A program made the translations under genes and the position numbers. This document shows positions 1 to 5,393 of a DNA stretch of 51,354 nt, piece by piece. The notes beneath the pieces were generated by a model, which ran no database searches, was not told the origin of the DNA, and saw only the letters and a list, made by a program, of their open reading frames with translations. Within the stretch, counting starts at the first letter, position 1. Each line of letters begins with the position of its first letter. The DNA lies in IMG/VR virus record IMGVR_UViG_3300023284_002013, positions 1-51,354 of that record. One strand, written 5' to 3'. This stretch comes from a virus.

Positions 1-118
1 CCAACTCGTCTACTCCGAAGCCCATGTTCACCAAAACCTCGGCCTCTGCCTCCAAGCGGCTGTTCTGACGACGCATGGCGTTTTGGATTTCAAAAGCCAG
101 ATGCTGAAAGGCGTTCAT
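1..118 (-). CDS. Small protein, cut by the window edge (completes across the circular junction)
   Basis: The ATG at 118 is preceded by a good AGGAG Shine-Dalgarno with 8-nt spacing. The frame stays open to base 1 (39 codons, starting MNAFQHLAFEIQNAMRRQNS). Joined to the other end of the window it continues GRME and stops at 51343-51341, giving 43 residues. The TAA overlaps the ATG of the sigma region 4 gene by one base (TAATG), so the two are probably translationally coupled. The peptide is mostly predicted helix with an acidic centre. I do not recognise a family. A role linked to the sigma-like protein is only a guess from coupling. Confidence 0.75.
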   Translation of the reverse strand, partial: MNAFQHLAFEIQNAMRRQNSRLEAEAEVLVNMGFGVDEL

Positions 119-415
119 TGCCGTGTCTCCTGACTCCAAGTGATTCTAACCGCCAAACCGCGATCAAGAATAGCCGAAGGTGAGGGAAAAAGGTAGGGGC
201 GGGGGTGAGAGGTATATATATACTCTGTCAGCCGCTCGCCCAGGCGCCGCGGGATCGACATTTCGCGCGTCTTTTGGGTCCCATACCAAGGAATCCTTGT
301 CTATTCGCTTGAATCAACGCTTTCAACGTCCTAGAAGGTTTGTTATGTTGCACTCGGACGCTCTGCGAGGCCATAATGGAGCGCTTGAGCGTCAAGGACG
401 GAATGCACATCATTG
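119..415. other. Intergenic region without a convincing gene
   Basis: This stretch separates the 422-637 gene from the start of the late minus-strand operon at 118, so it is a plausible place for a late promoter. It holds a G-rich tract (about 180-210) followed by an alternating TATATATA run (about 213-222). A minus-strand ORF at 228-413 is open but has no Shine-Dalgarno and an unremarkable basic composition, so I did not call it. I see no convincing -35/-10 pair. Confidence 0.4.
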
Positions 416-450
416 TGGGTACTATTGCCCAACATGGGTACTATTACCCA
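416..450. promoter_or_regulatory. Two tandem palindromic operator-like sites, 19 bp apart
   Basis: Sites TGGGTACTATTGCCCA (416-431) and TGGGTACTATTACCCA (435-450) repeat with a 19-bp period. The second is a perfect 6-bp inverted repeat (TGGGTA/TACCCA) around a 4-bp spacer and the first has one mismatch. Tandem palindromes of this size are typical binding sites for dimeric repressors. They lie over the stop codon of the 422-637 gene and upstream of the late minus-strand operon. The XRE-type protein at 5080 or the ribbon-helix-helix protein at 9595 are possible ligands, by inference only. Confidence 0.55.
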
Positions 451-637
451 CTTCCTGTGTTCGCCAACCTGTTATCGACCGGGCCACTTCGCGTTGGCAG
501 CAGGACTGGCAATAGTGTCGGAGCCCTGCAACCTTGTGCGTCCGTACGTCAAGCCATTGAACACACACACGGGTATCCTTCCCGCATTCACAGTGACCAG
601 CAGATGACTTCGCAACTTGCAGATATTGCACCATCAT
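422..637 (-). CDS. Small putative zinc-ribbon protein
   Basis: The 71-residue ORF starts 8 nt after the stop of the upstream gene, with GAAGAGGG just before two consecutive ATGs (637 and 634; the second has the better spacing). It has a CxC knuckle (HCECG) and a CxxC knuckle (YCQSCC) about 25 residues apart, consistent with a zinc-binding fold of unknown function. The reading frame runs through the tandem operator-like repeats at its 3' end, so its last residues may be incidental. Family not recognised. Confidence 0.45.
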   Translation of the reverse strand: MMVQYLQVAKSSAGHCECGKDTRVCVQWLDVRTHKVAGLRHYCQSCCQREVARSITGWRTQEVGNSTHVGQ

Positions 638-644
638 TCCCTCT

Positions 645-1085
645 TCAACCCTGCTTCACCCGCTCCGGATTGTCGTGGGCCACCTCATTCATCCTCAGTA
701 GTGAGGGGCACTGATTCGGTACGGTCAGTCCACGATCATCGACCCGGGGATACAGGCCCACGTGGTCGTTCTGCAGGCGTACACGCTCAAGCTCATTCAG
801 CCGCCGGACTTCCAGTGCATGCTGGTACTCGCACCCTTTGATATGCTCGCGTAGTTGATTCACCTCATAGCCCGCCGAACTGAGTTGATCGCTCAGCTTG
901 CTCGACAGTCGGCGCTCGCGTTCTTGCTCTTCGATCGCCTGATCGGCCATCTTGCCCAGCCGCCTGACCTCGGCAAGCAGGGTGCCACACGCCCCTTGCA
1001 GTCGTCCTTCTCGCGTATCCCAACCCGGCGAAGCGCTATACACTAGCCGCTTGTATCCTTCGAGTTGTTGCTCCGTCAATGCCAT
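645..1085 (-). CDS. Hypothetical coiled-coil protein
   Basis: The start at 1085 (MALTEQQLEGYKRLVY) has a purine-rich AAAGGGCG upstream. An upstream in-frame start at 1130 would increase the overlap with the preceding gene. The product is 146 residues. Its middle third is rich in E, R, L and Q (QAIEEQERERRLSSKLSDQL) and likely forms a coiled coil. It overlaps the end of the 1036-1314 gene by about 50 nt in another frame. No family recognised. Confidence 0.6.
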   Translation of the reverse strand: MALTEQQLEGYKRLVYSASPGWDTREGRLQGACGTLLAEVRRLGKMADQAIEEQERERRLSSKLSDQLSSAGYEVNQLREHIKGCEYQHALEVRRLNELERVRLQNDHVGLYPRVDDRGLTVPNQCPSLLRMNEVAHDNPERVKQG

Positions 1086-1314
1086 CGTTCGCCCTTTCAA
1101 TCGCCGCGGTCGTCCGCTTGATTGAGTCAATCACTCGCATATGCCCTTTGCACAGCTTGTCCAGGCCCACACCCGCCGCTTTGCCCTGTTCGGCGTCGAG
1201 CTGGGCCGCAATTGCCCTGAATCGCTCGTACTCCATGCCTTCGGGCGTTGTCAGCGGTCGCTGCGCCCTGATATCCAGCAGGTCGTGCCAGCGTTCCCAG
1301 TCTACCATGCTCAT
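1036..1314 (-). CDS. Hypothetical helical protein
   Basis: A 92-residue protein starting MSMVDWERWHDLLDIRAQRP, with GGAAAG ahead of the ATG at 1314. A second ATG at 1308 is also possible. It looks helical and slightly basic at the C terminus. It is the first gene downstream of the two minus-strand structured RNAs at 1493-1775, separated from the nearer one by about 180 nt, so those RNAs may sit in its leader. No family recognised. Confidence 0.6.
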   Translation of the reverse strand: MSMVDWERWHDLLDIRAQRPLTTPEGMEYERFRAIAAQLDAEQGKAAGVGLDKLCKGHMRVIDSIKRTTAAIERANDGIDGATTRRIQAASV

Positions 1315-1492
1315 GCTTTCCGGCCTGTTTGCGGTTGGTTTTCAGGGTATTTATCGCCTATTCGCTGTACTCAGTGTACCGGCACAACGACCCCATTGAT
1401 AAGGAATCGTCGTGTCTCGATTACGGCACAACGGCCAGTCTTCAACCATTTCGGTGGGCGTCTCACCTGCTACGGACTGGCACGAGCACGGG

Positions 1493-1621
1493 GACGGCGA
1501 CGAAGGCCATACATGAGCAATTTGCCGTCATACACTCGCGAACAGTCGCCTGTCGCTGGACTGGATAACACGACTCTCATCCAGGCCCATGAAATGCCCA
1601 TGTACAGCGTCCATCGTCGTC
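1493..1621 (-). ncRNA. Structured RNA repeat, copy A
   Basis: One of four related structured elements. Read on the minus strand, it begins with the P1 5' strand (complement of 1607-1621) followed by CGCTGTACATGGGC, and ends with GCTCATGTATGGCC and the P1 3' strand (complement of 1493-1507). P1 pairs over 15 positions with three mismatches. The interior has a 6-bp hairpin (1561-1566 with 1579-1584). It is more divergent than copies B to D and carries a longer interior. Orientation is assigned from the minus-strand flanking genes. The RNA class is not recognised. Confidence 0.55.
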
Positions 1622-1668
1622 TACCGGCCTGGAGTAGGGTCGGGCTCCAGGACTGTCACTGAACGCCT

Positions 1669-1775
1669 AACGGTGATGAGCGCCATACACGAGCGCGGTC
1701 GTCAGTTACCAGCTTTAGACGTGACAACTCGCCTAGCCACCAGAGTCACACCCATGTACAGCGTTCATCACCGTT
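1669..1775 (-). ncRNA. Structured RNA repeat, copy B
   Basis: The best-paired copy. On the minus strand P1 is AACGGTGATGAACGC paired with GCGCTCATCACCGTT, 15 bp with one G-U. Inside P1 come CTGTACATGGGTGT on the 5' side and CGCTCGTGTATG on the 3' side, the blocks shared with the other copies. A GTGAC/GTCAC inner helix is possible. It lies 47 nt from copy A in the same orientation, a tandem arrangement in the 590-nt gap between the 1906-2145 and 1036-1314 genes, where I find no protein gene. Confidence 0.65.
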
Positions 1776-1905
1776 CTGGGCGGTCTGAGCAACTAGCCGT
1801 AACCGCCACTACTTCGATACAAGCCACCTCCGCGGAGATGGGATCACGCGCCTCGACTTATGGGCCCGGATACTTCCTGGCTGCAAGCCGGCCAGGTCGG
1901 CTATT

Positions 1906-2145
1906 TCACGCCCTACGGACCATCTCGATCACTTTGTCTAGCTCTTCGTCGGTCCGCCTCTTTCTTGGAGGCACATCAGCATACGGGCACGGCTGCGATT
2001 TCAGCCATTCAGCGAACCAAGCGTGATCGCCCATATCCACCTCGCACACCGGGTCCCTATGCAACAACACGCCAAGATCATCGTCCACGACATAAACGGC
2101 GGCTTTGTAGCCTTCTATGAGGCCTATCATAAACTTCGCACCCAT
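1906..2145 (-). CDS. Hypothetical protein
   Basis: A 79-residue protein starting MGAKFMIGLIEGYKAAVYVV, preceded by GAGGTAACGAA. The N-terminal half looks like two beta strands, and the C-terminal half is charged and helical. Upstream is a strong CCCGGC/GCCGGG hairpin (2162-2182) between the stop of the previous gene and this RBS. No family recognised. Confidence 0.65.
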   Translation of the reverse strand: MGAKFMIGLIEGYKAAVYVVDDDLGVLLHRDPVCEVDMGDHAWFAEWLKSQPCPYADVPPRKRRTDEELDKVIEMVRRA

Positions 2146-2161
2146 TTCGTTACCTCATCGT

Positions 2162-2182
2162 CCCGGCGTCGTGCCTGCCGGG
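2162..2182 (-). promoter_or_regulatory. Leader hairpin before the 1906-2145 gene
   Basis: A 6-bp perfect GC stem (CCCGGC with GCCGGG) lies between the stop at 2187 and the GAGGTAA ribosome binding site. The gene upstream has the same stem in the same place (2425-2444). It has no T-tract, so an mRNA-stability or translation role is more likely than termination. Confidence 0.5.
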
Positions 2183-2186
2183 TAGG

Positions 2187-2411
2187 CTATTTTGTTAGAC
2201 CGCTGTTATCCGCACCTGATCCGCGCGATTCAACCGGATGGATCGGGTAGCTACCGTCAACCGCCTGTTCTGCTGCCCGGGAGTGATTGAGCCGGCAGAG
2301 ACCGCAGAATCCGTCAGCTTTAGCAAAATCATCATGCGTACGTCGTGTTCGACCGCAATCCGCACAATAAACACCGCGGGACGGGTCGTAGTCATGGTCG
2401 TCGTTGCTCAT
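2187..2411 (-). CDS. Small zinc-ribbon protein
   Basis: A 74-residue protein starting MSNDDHDYDPSRGVYCADCG, with GGGAGATAACGG before the ATG. Two CxxC knuckles (YCADCG and FCGLCR) 20 residues apart indicate a treble-clef or ribbon-type zinc site. The tail is polar and probably disordered. It is the first protein gene of the leftmost minus-strand cluster, downstream of the tRNA-like structure. Function unknown. Confidence 0.7.
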   Translation of the reverse strand: MSNDDHDYDPSRGVYCADCGRTRRTHDDFAKADGFCGLCRLNHSRAAEQAVDGSYPIHPVESRGSGADNSGLTK

Positions 2412-2424
2412 CCGTTATCTCCCT

Positions 2425-2444
2425 CCCGGCGTCTGCCGGCCGGG
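2425..2444 (-). promoter_or_regulatory. Leader hairpin before the 2187-2411 gene
   Basis: CCCGGC pairs with GCCGGG across an 8-nt loop, ending directly next to the GGGAGATAACGG ribosome binding site. It has the same stem sequence as the hairpin at 2162-2182 but a different loop, which suggests a conserved leader device. Confidence 0.5.
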
Positions 2445-2458
2445 CTCGGCTATGTCAC

Positions 2459-2571
2459 TGCGGGAGCCGGGAATCGAACCCGACAGGCGGATTCAAACCG
2501 CTCGGAAGGACCCTTGGGGGCACCTGTGGTTCGCCAGAAGCTCTTATCACGAGGTGCTCCACCTTTCCCGC
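2459..2571 (-). ncRNA. tRNA-like structure, 113 nt
   Basis: On the minus strand the 3' end is a textbook tRNA T-arm (CGGGTTCGATTCCCG) followed by CTCCCGC and a discriminator A. The matching acceptor strand GCGGGA lies 113 nt upstream, giving a 6-bp acceptor stem. Between them are a long hairpin (GGAGCACCT with AGGTGCCCC, one mismatch) and a 4-bp hairpin with 7-nt loop TTTGAAT, which would read anticodon UGA (Ser) if it were an anticodon arm. The length, a D-arm that cannot be fitted normally and the lack of encoded CCA argue against an ordinary tRNA. A degenerate tRNA, tmRNA-like domain or captured tRNA 3' end (attachment-site relic) are alternatives. Confidence 0.5.
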
Positions 2572-2575
2572 GCAC

Positions 2576-2633
2576 AAAAAACCCGCAAATCGACGGTGAA
2601 CAGCCGGCTAAGGATGTCCGCCGATTGCGGGTT
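2576..2633 (-). terminator. Rho-independent terminator or attenuator
   Basis: On the minus strand AACCCGCAATCG pairs with CGATTTGCGGGTT (12 bp with one bulged base), followed by TTTTTT. It stands between a probable minus-strand promoter (-35 TTGACA at 2697-2702) and the tRNA-like structure, so it would interrupt transcription into the leftmost minus-strand genes. With no gene upstream of it on that strand, an attenuator is a reasonable reading. Confidence 0.7.
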
Positions 2634-2673
2634 TGCTTTCGCTCACGTTGTAGCCGACTGTTCATCTTCTCCA

Positions 2674-2702
2674 ATCCTTGCAGCTCCGTCCCGGCTTGTC
2701 AA
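2674..2702 (-). promoter_or_regulatory. Possible minus-strand promoter
   Basis: A perfect -35 TTGACA (2702 to 2697) is followed after 17 bp by a poor -10 (AAGGAT). The divergent position relative to the plus-strand promoter at 2765 supports it, but the weak -10 means an activator would probably be needed. Confidence 0.35.
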
Positions 2703-2764
2703 CCCCCGTTTTCAGCCCAATATCCGCGTTCTTGAAGTTTTCCTCAGAATTCTCGCCTAATTAG

Positions 2765-2792
2765 TTGACAACCTAGCAACTTGTGCTATTAA
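2765..2792 (+). promoter_or_regulatory. Sigma-70-type promoter
   Basis: TTGACA at 2765-2770, 16-bp spacer, TATTAA at 2787-2792. It heads the plus-strand cluster that starts at 2866. The transcript leader contains a GAGCCG/CGGCTC stem before the ribosome binding site. It is the best housekeeping-type promoter I can see in the window. Confidence 0.65.
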
Positions 2793-2865
2793 TGTATGTA
2801 GAAAAGTGAGCCGCACCGATGTTACCGGCCGGCTCGTGGCAAACCACTTTATAGGAGTGATTCGC

Positions 2866-3099
2866 ATGGACAGAGTAAGAACAAACGCAACGTATGTCTA
2901 CGACCCCGGATTCATTGACACGTATGACCCGCCTCATGGCGTACAAGCCAAACTGTTGAAACCAGGCGACACGGTCCGGGTCGTCAAGCTGTACGGCTGT
3001 CCCCCACCGAACACGATGGGGCATTGCCACATCAACACGATGGACGGCCAGTTCGCAGGTTTGGTGCGCGTGGGAAGTTTGCAGCGGAAGGCCACCTAA
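2866..3099 (+). CDS. Hypothetical protein, first gene of plus-strand cluster
   Basis: Starting at 2866 (MDRVRTNATYVYDPGFIDTY) places AGGAGTGA 5 nt before the ATG; an upstream in-frame ATG at 2806 lacks a good site. The product is 77 residues, with a predicted all-beta pattern (KPGDTVRVVKLYGCPPPNTM, then GQFAGLVRVGSL) suggesting a small SH3-like barrel. This is inference from pattern only. It is driven by the promoter at 2765. Confidence 0.7.
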   Translation: MDRVRTNATYVYDPGFIDTYDPPHGVQAKLLKPGDTVRVVKLYGCPPPNTMGHCHINTMDGQFAGLVRVGSLQRKAT

Positions 3100-3137
3100 T
3101 CGACGCCCTACTCGGCCTAGCCCTCGGCTGCTCGCAA

Positions 3138-3200
3138 ATGTTGGCCCTGTGTCTGCTCGGCTGGATTTGCCGCGTGGACCGCAATAAACGGAAGGATTGA
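3138..3200 (+). CDS. Possible membrane micro-protein
   Basis: A frame ending MLALCLLGWICRVDRNKRKD has a hydrophobic stretch followed by a positively charged tail. The frame is open upstream (HLIDALLGLALGCSQ), which would extend the membrane segment. I find no convincing start codon with a Shine-Dalgarno, so the 20-residue version from 3138 is a minimum. It may be non-coding. Confidence 0.25.
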   Translation: MLALCLLGWICRVDRNKRKD

Positions 3201-3203
3201 ATT

Positions 3204-3584
3204 GTGCCCCTTGCTGAATGTTCCTGGTGTACCGGATTTGATGGTCCTGATGCGCCGGCTCCGGCAGAGTGCCAGTGTGCGCGATGTAGGCTTAGCTTGT
3301 GCATCTATTGTCTCGATGACCACGATTGTCAAGTTGAACCAGAGCGGACAGACACCGCAGAAGTTGAACAATTCGAGCAAACACTAGGCCGCTTGTATGA
3401 CTGGGGAGTACAGGCCCGTGAATGGCAAAGCACGCGCAAATGTCTCGCTGACAAGCTGTTAGCGTATCGGCTCCAAAAGGCATTCCAAGACGCACGGCGC
3501 ATACTTCGCGTCCAATTGTTCACGTTTGAAGCCATGGTTGAGGATATGGTCAACAAAACCCCAGCCCGAAAGGCGAGAAGATGA
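3204..3584 (+). CDS. Cysteine-rich hypothetical protein
   Basis: GTG start at 3204 with GGAAGGA 7 nt upstream. The 126-residue product has an N-terminal cysteine/histidine cluster (CSWC, CQCARC, LCIYCLDDHDC within the first 43 residues) that looks like a B-box or FYVE-like zinc module, then a helical C-terminal two thirds. Its TGA overlaps the ATG of the next gene (ATGA). No family assigned. Confidence 0.65.
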   Translation: MPLAECSWCTGFDGPDAPAPAECQCARCRLSLCIYCLDDHDCQVEPERTDTAEVEQFEQTLGRLYDWGVQAREWQSTRKCLADKLLAYRLQKAFQDARRILRVQLFTFEAMVEDMVNKTPARKARR

Positions 3585-4012
3585 AAACAGACAAGGCGGA
3601 GCAGAGCAAACTCACGCAAAAACACTGGCTTTGGGGATTCTGGCAGCTCCACGCCGACAGCGGCGAATACGAGTTTCGCCCTGAAAGCGAACTAGGCACG
3701 CCAAACACCGAAAGCCTGGTTCTTGCGTCCTGCCATTACGGGACACGTGCTATAGATCGTTTCGAGGCAGACAGGCTTACAGTGCTGGACTCTCTGGCCA
3801 GCGTCAAGGGCGGAACTGCCGACATCACAGTGACCGAGCAAGACATGGCCGCGATAGAAGCAATGCCGGACCTGTTCGATGCGTGCCAATTCTTCCTTGT
3901 ATCTCTGGAATCTCACAAGCGGGGCGGCTTATCATTCGACCCGACCTATGCTGACTGGGCTACTGTGGAATGGAAGATACGCAACGCGGTCAAAAAAGCC
4001 AAAGGAATCTAA
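3581..4012 (+). CDS. Hypothetical protein
   Basis: A 143-residue protein (MKTDKAEQSKLTQKHWLWGF) coupled to the upstream gene by ATGA overlap. Its ribosome binding site lies in CCCGAAAGGCGAGAAGATGA, which recurs almost exactly before the gene at 4036. The mid-region EQDMAAIEAMPDLFDACQFF resembles the short helix found in many phage accessory proteins with 'ALLAALP-L-eA'-type ends. Function unknown. Confidence 0.65.
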   Translation: MKTDKAEQSKLTQKHWLWGFWQLHADSGEYEFRPESELGTPNTESLVLASCHYGTRAIDRFEADRLTVLDSLASVKGGTADITVTEQDMAAIEAMPDLFDACQFFLVSLESHKRGGLSFDPTYADWATVEWKIRNAVKKAKGI

Positions 4013-4035
4013 CAACCACCCCGAAAGGCGCGAAG

Positions 4036-4227
4036 ATGAGCGGATTAGTTAGCTACGCAATGTGTAAAGAAGTCGTCGAACGTGACGCCCGAATCGAGCA
4101 CGTTGAGCGGCCCGGTTGGTGGAAGTTGTGGCTCGACGGCCGACGCTACACGGCGGAAACTCGGGCGGAAGTTATTAGCGCAGCCGCGGAACACTTGCAG
4201 CGACAGCTAGAGAAGACAGTCGAATAA
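4036..4227 (+). CDS. Small hypothetical protein
   Basis: A 63-residue protein starting MSGLVSYAMCKEVVERDARI. The start at 4036 is chosen because the repeated CCCGAAAGGCGCGAAG ribosome-binding segment lies directly upstream. The sequence alternates strand and helix (WWKLWLDGRRYTAETRAEVI) like a small DNA- or protein-binding fold, but no family is recognised. Confidence 0.65.
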   Translation: MSGLVSYAMCKEVVERDARIEHVERPGWWKLWLDGRRYTAETRAEVISAAAEHLQRQLEKTVE

Positions 4228-4285
4228 AACAACCACCCCCGCGGCGTTCGTGCGCCCGGGACTAACACCTGAAAGGAAGGATGAC

Positions 4286-4525
4286 ATGACAAGACGCAAA
4301 TATCCGATACCGCCGTCTTACAGGCGGGTGGCCGCCATGAGCGTGCCCGAGCTGATAGCTGGATTGCGACTATCGCCGCACCCGCGCAACTACTGGCCGT
4401 GGACGGACCCCCGCATGATGATCGCGGAGCCCGTCCACATTACGGTTCTCATGGCCCTAGAGTTGCAATGGCGATTCGACGGAACCGCTAAGCGCCACCC
4501 GGCCGCAGAGAGGAGACGATTATGA
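4286..4525 (+). CDS. Small hypothetical protein
   Basis: A 79-residue basic protein (MTRRKYPIPPSYRRVAAMSV) with GAAAGGAAGGATGAC ahead of the ATG. The 58-nt gap before it carries an imperfect GC hairpin (about 4240-4260) just upstream of the Shine-Dalgarno. Its end overlaps the next gene by 4 nt (ATGA). Function unknown. Confidence 0.6.
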   Translation: MTRRKYPIPPSYRRVAAMSVPELIAGLRLSPHPRNYWPWTDPRMMIAEPVHITVLMALELQWRFDGTAKRHPAAERRRL

Positions 4526-4893
4526 GTGAGCACACGCCAGGACCGTGGGGTTGGATGAAAGCGGATCCTACGCCCATAAATGATCGGACCATTCTACGGG
4601 GTTGGTGCGGAGCGCCCGGTCAGTGGCACGCTGGGCTCGGCCATTCGCTCGACGAGTGCGGCGTACCGATTCTATGTTGTGAGTATCCACACGATGAGGC
4701 GCCCGATGCCAGCGACTTGACGCCAAGCCCCGCAGACGCCCGGCTGATAGCCGCCGCCCCGGAACTGCTCGCAGCGTTGATAGCAATAAGCGATGACCCG
4801 CTAGGCAAGGGTATGCAGGCCCAAGCGCAGGCCGCCGTCGCCAAAGCCAAGCCCACGGACCGCGGGCAAGGGGGTGGGGATGAATGTAGCTAA
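4522..4893 (+). CDS. HTPGPW-type phage accessory protein (Ea22-like)
   Basis: A 123-residue protein beginning MSEHTPGPWGW and containing ADARLIAAAPELLAALIA (about residues 72-89). These two motifs mark a widespread phage family of unknown function, usually found in early accessory clusters. ATGA overlap upstream and a 14-nt overlap with the next gene place it in one translationally coupled string. Confidence 0.75.
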   Translation: MSEHTPGPWGWMKADPTPINDRTILRGWCGAPGQWHAGLGHSLDECGVPILCCEYPHDEAPDASDLTPSPADARLIAAAPELLAALIAISDDPLGKGMQAQAQAAVAKAKPTDRGQGGGDECS

Positions 4894-5083
4894 CTGGCGG
4901 CGCTCGCTACGGTTGGTATACCGAAAAGCGCGTCATCGTAACGACATGGTATCAGCGGTCGCTCTCGTATCGGCACGACTGGACGAAGCTTTAATCTCGA
5001 ATCCAGACACGATCATGCGGCTCGGCATGATTTATCGCCCGAGCACTGGCAGCCTCACTCTAATATGCGGTGACACCCCATGA
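4880..5083 (+). CDS. Small hypothetical protein
   Basis: A 67-residue protein (MNVANWRRSLRLVYRKARHR); the ATG at 4880 has GGGGGTGGGG directly upstream. It is basic at the N terminus and ends in a predicted beta hairpin. It overlaps both neighbours. No family recognised. Confidence 0.55.
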   Translation: MNVANWRRSLRLVYRKARHRNDMVSAVALVSARLDEALISNPDTIMRLGMIYRPSTGSLTLICGDTP

Positions 5084-5265
5084 CCCTACTTGAGAAGAAA
5101 CTTATCCGCCTTGATATGACCAACAAGAAGCTTGGCGAGCGCACCGGGCTGCATAAGTCCCAGGTGTCGCGGATCGTGAACGGCCTGCGCCCGACCCTGA
5201 GCCAAGCGTTCGGGATCGCGAAGGCGCTAAATTGCAGGATTGAGGACGTGTTTGCGGCGGAGTAG
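5080..5265 (+). CDS. XRE-family helix-turn-helix regulator
   Basis: A 61-residue minimal Cro/C1-type protein. The helix-turn-helix spans about residues 14-34 (TNKKLGERTGLHKSQVSRIV), followed by the typical PTLSQAFGIAKALNCRIEDVF segment. Single-domain proteins of this kind are DNA-binding repressors or activators, known in phages as Cro-like or alternative repressors. It is the last gene of the plus-strand cluster, coupled by ATGA. The tandem palindromes at 416-450 are a possible target (inference). Confidence 0.85.
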   Translation: MTLLEKKLIRLDMTNKKLGERTGLHKSQVSRIVNGLRPTLSQAFGIAKALNCRIEDVFAAE

Positions 5266-5300
5266 CCGTCCTACCATCTGGTGTTTCTCGTACCGGTGAT

Positions 5301-5392
5301 GAGCGCCGTACACGAACGTAGTCGCCAGCCCACGGTTTACAGCAGAGGACGACTTGCCTACTGCATGGGCATAACGCCCATGCACAGCGCTC
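5301..5392 (-). ncRNA. Structured RNA repeat, copy C
   Basis: On the minus strand it reads GAGCGCTGTGCATGGGC at the 5' side and CGTTCGTGTACGGCGCTC at the 3' side. P1 is reduced to GAGCGC/GCGCTC, with weak pairing beyond. A perfect 8-bp hairpin GCATGGGC/GCCCATGC (5363-5383) and a possible AGTCG/CGACT helix lie inside. It begins immediately after the stop of the minus-strand gene ending at 5394 and runs toward the end of the XRE gene, so it would be the 3' untranslated part of that minus-strand transcript. Confidence 0.6.
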
Positions 5393-5393
5393 C

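Noticed and set aside
228-413. Minus-strand frame of 61 codons in the leftmost gap
   Set aside because: No Shine-Dalgarno at either possible start, low-complexity basic product and no coupling with neighbours.
1669-1775. The RNA repeats as miniature transposons (inverted terminal repeats)
   Set aside because: The inverted ends differ between copies while keeping self-complementarity. Transposon ends would be conserved in sequence, and no flanking target duplications are visible.
1669-1775. The RNA repeats as hammerhead ribozymes, because the complementary strand contains GGTGATGAG
   Set aside because: The hammerhead core needs CUGAUGA and GAAA at fixed places. These are absent, and the strand does not match the gene orientation.
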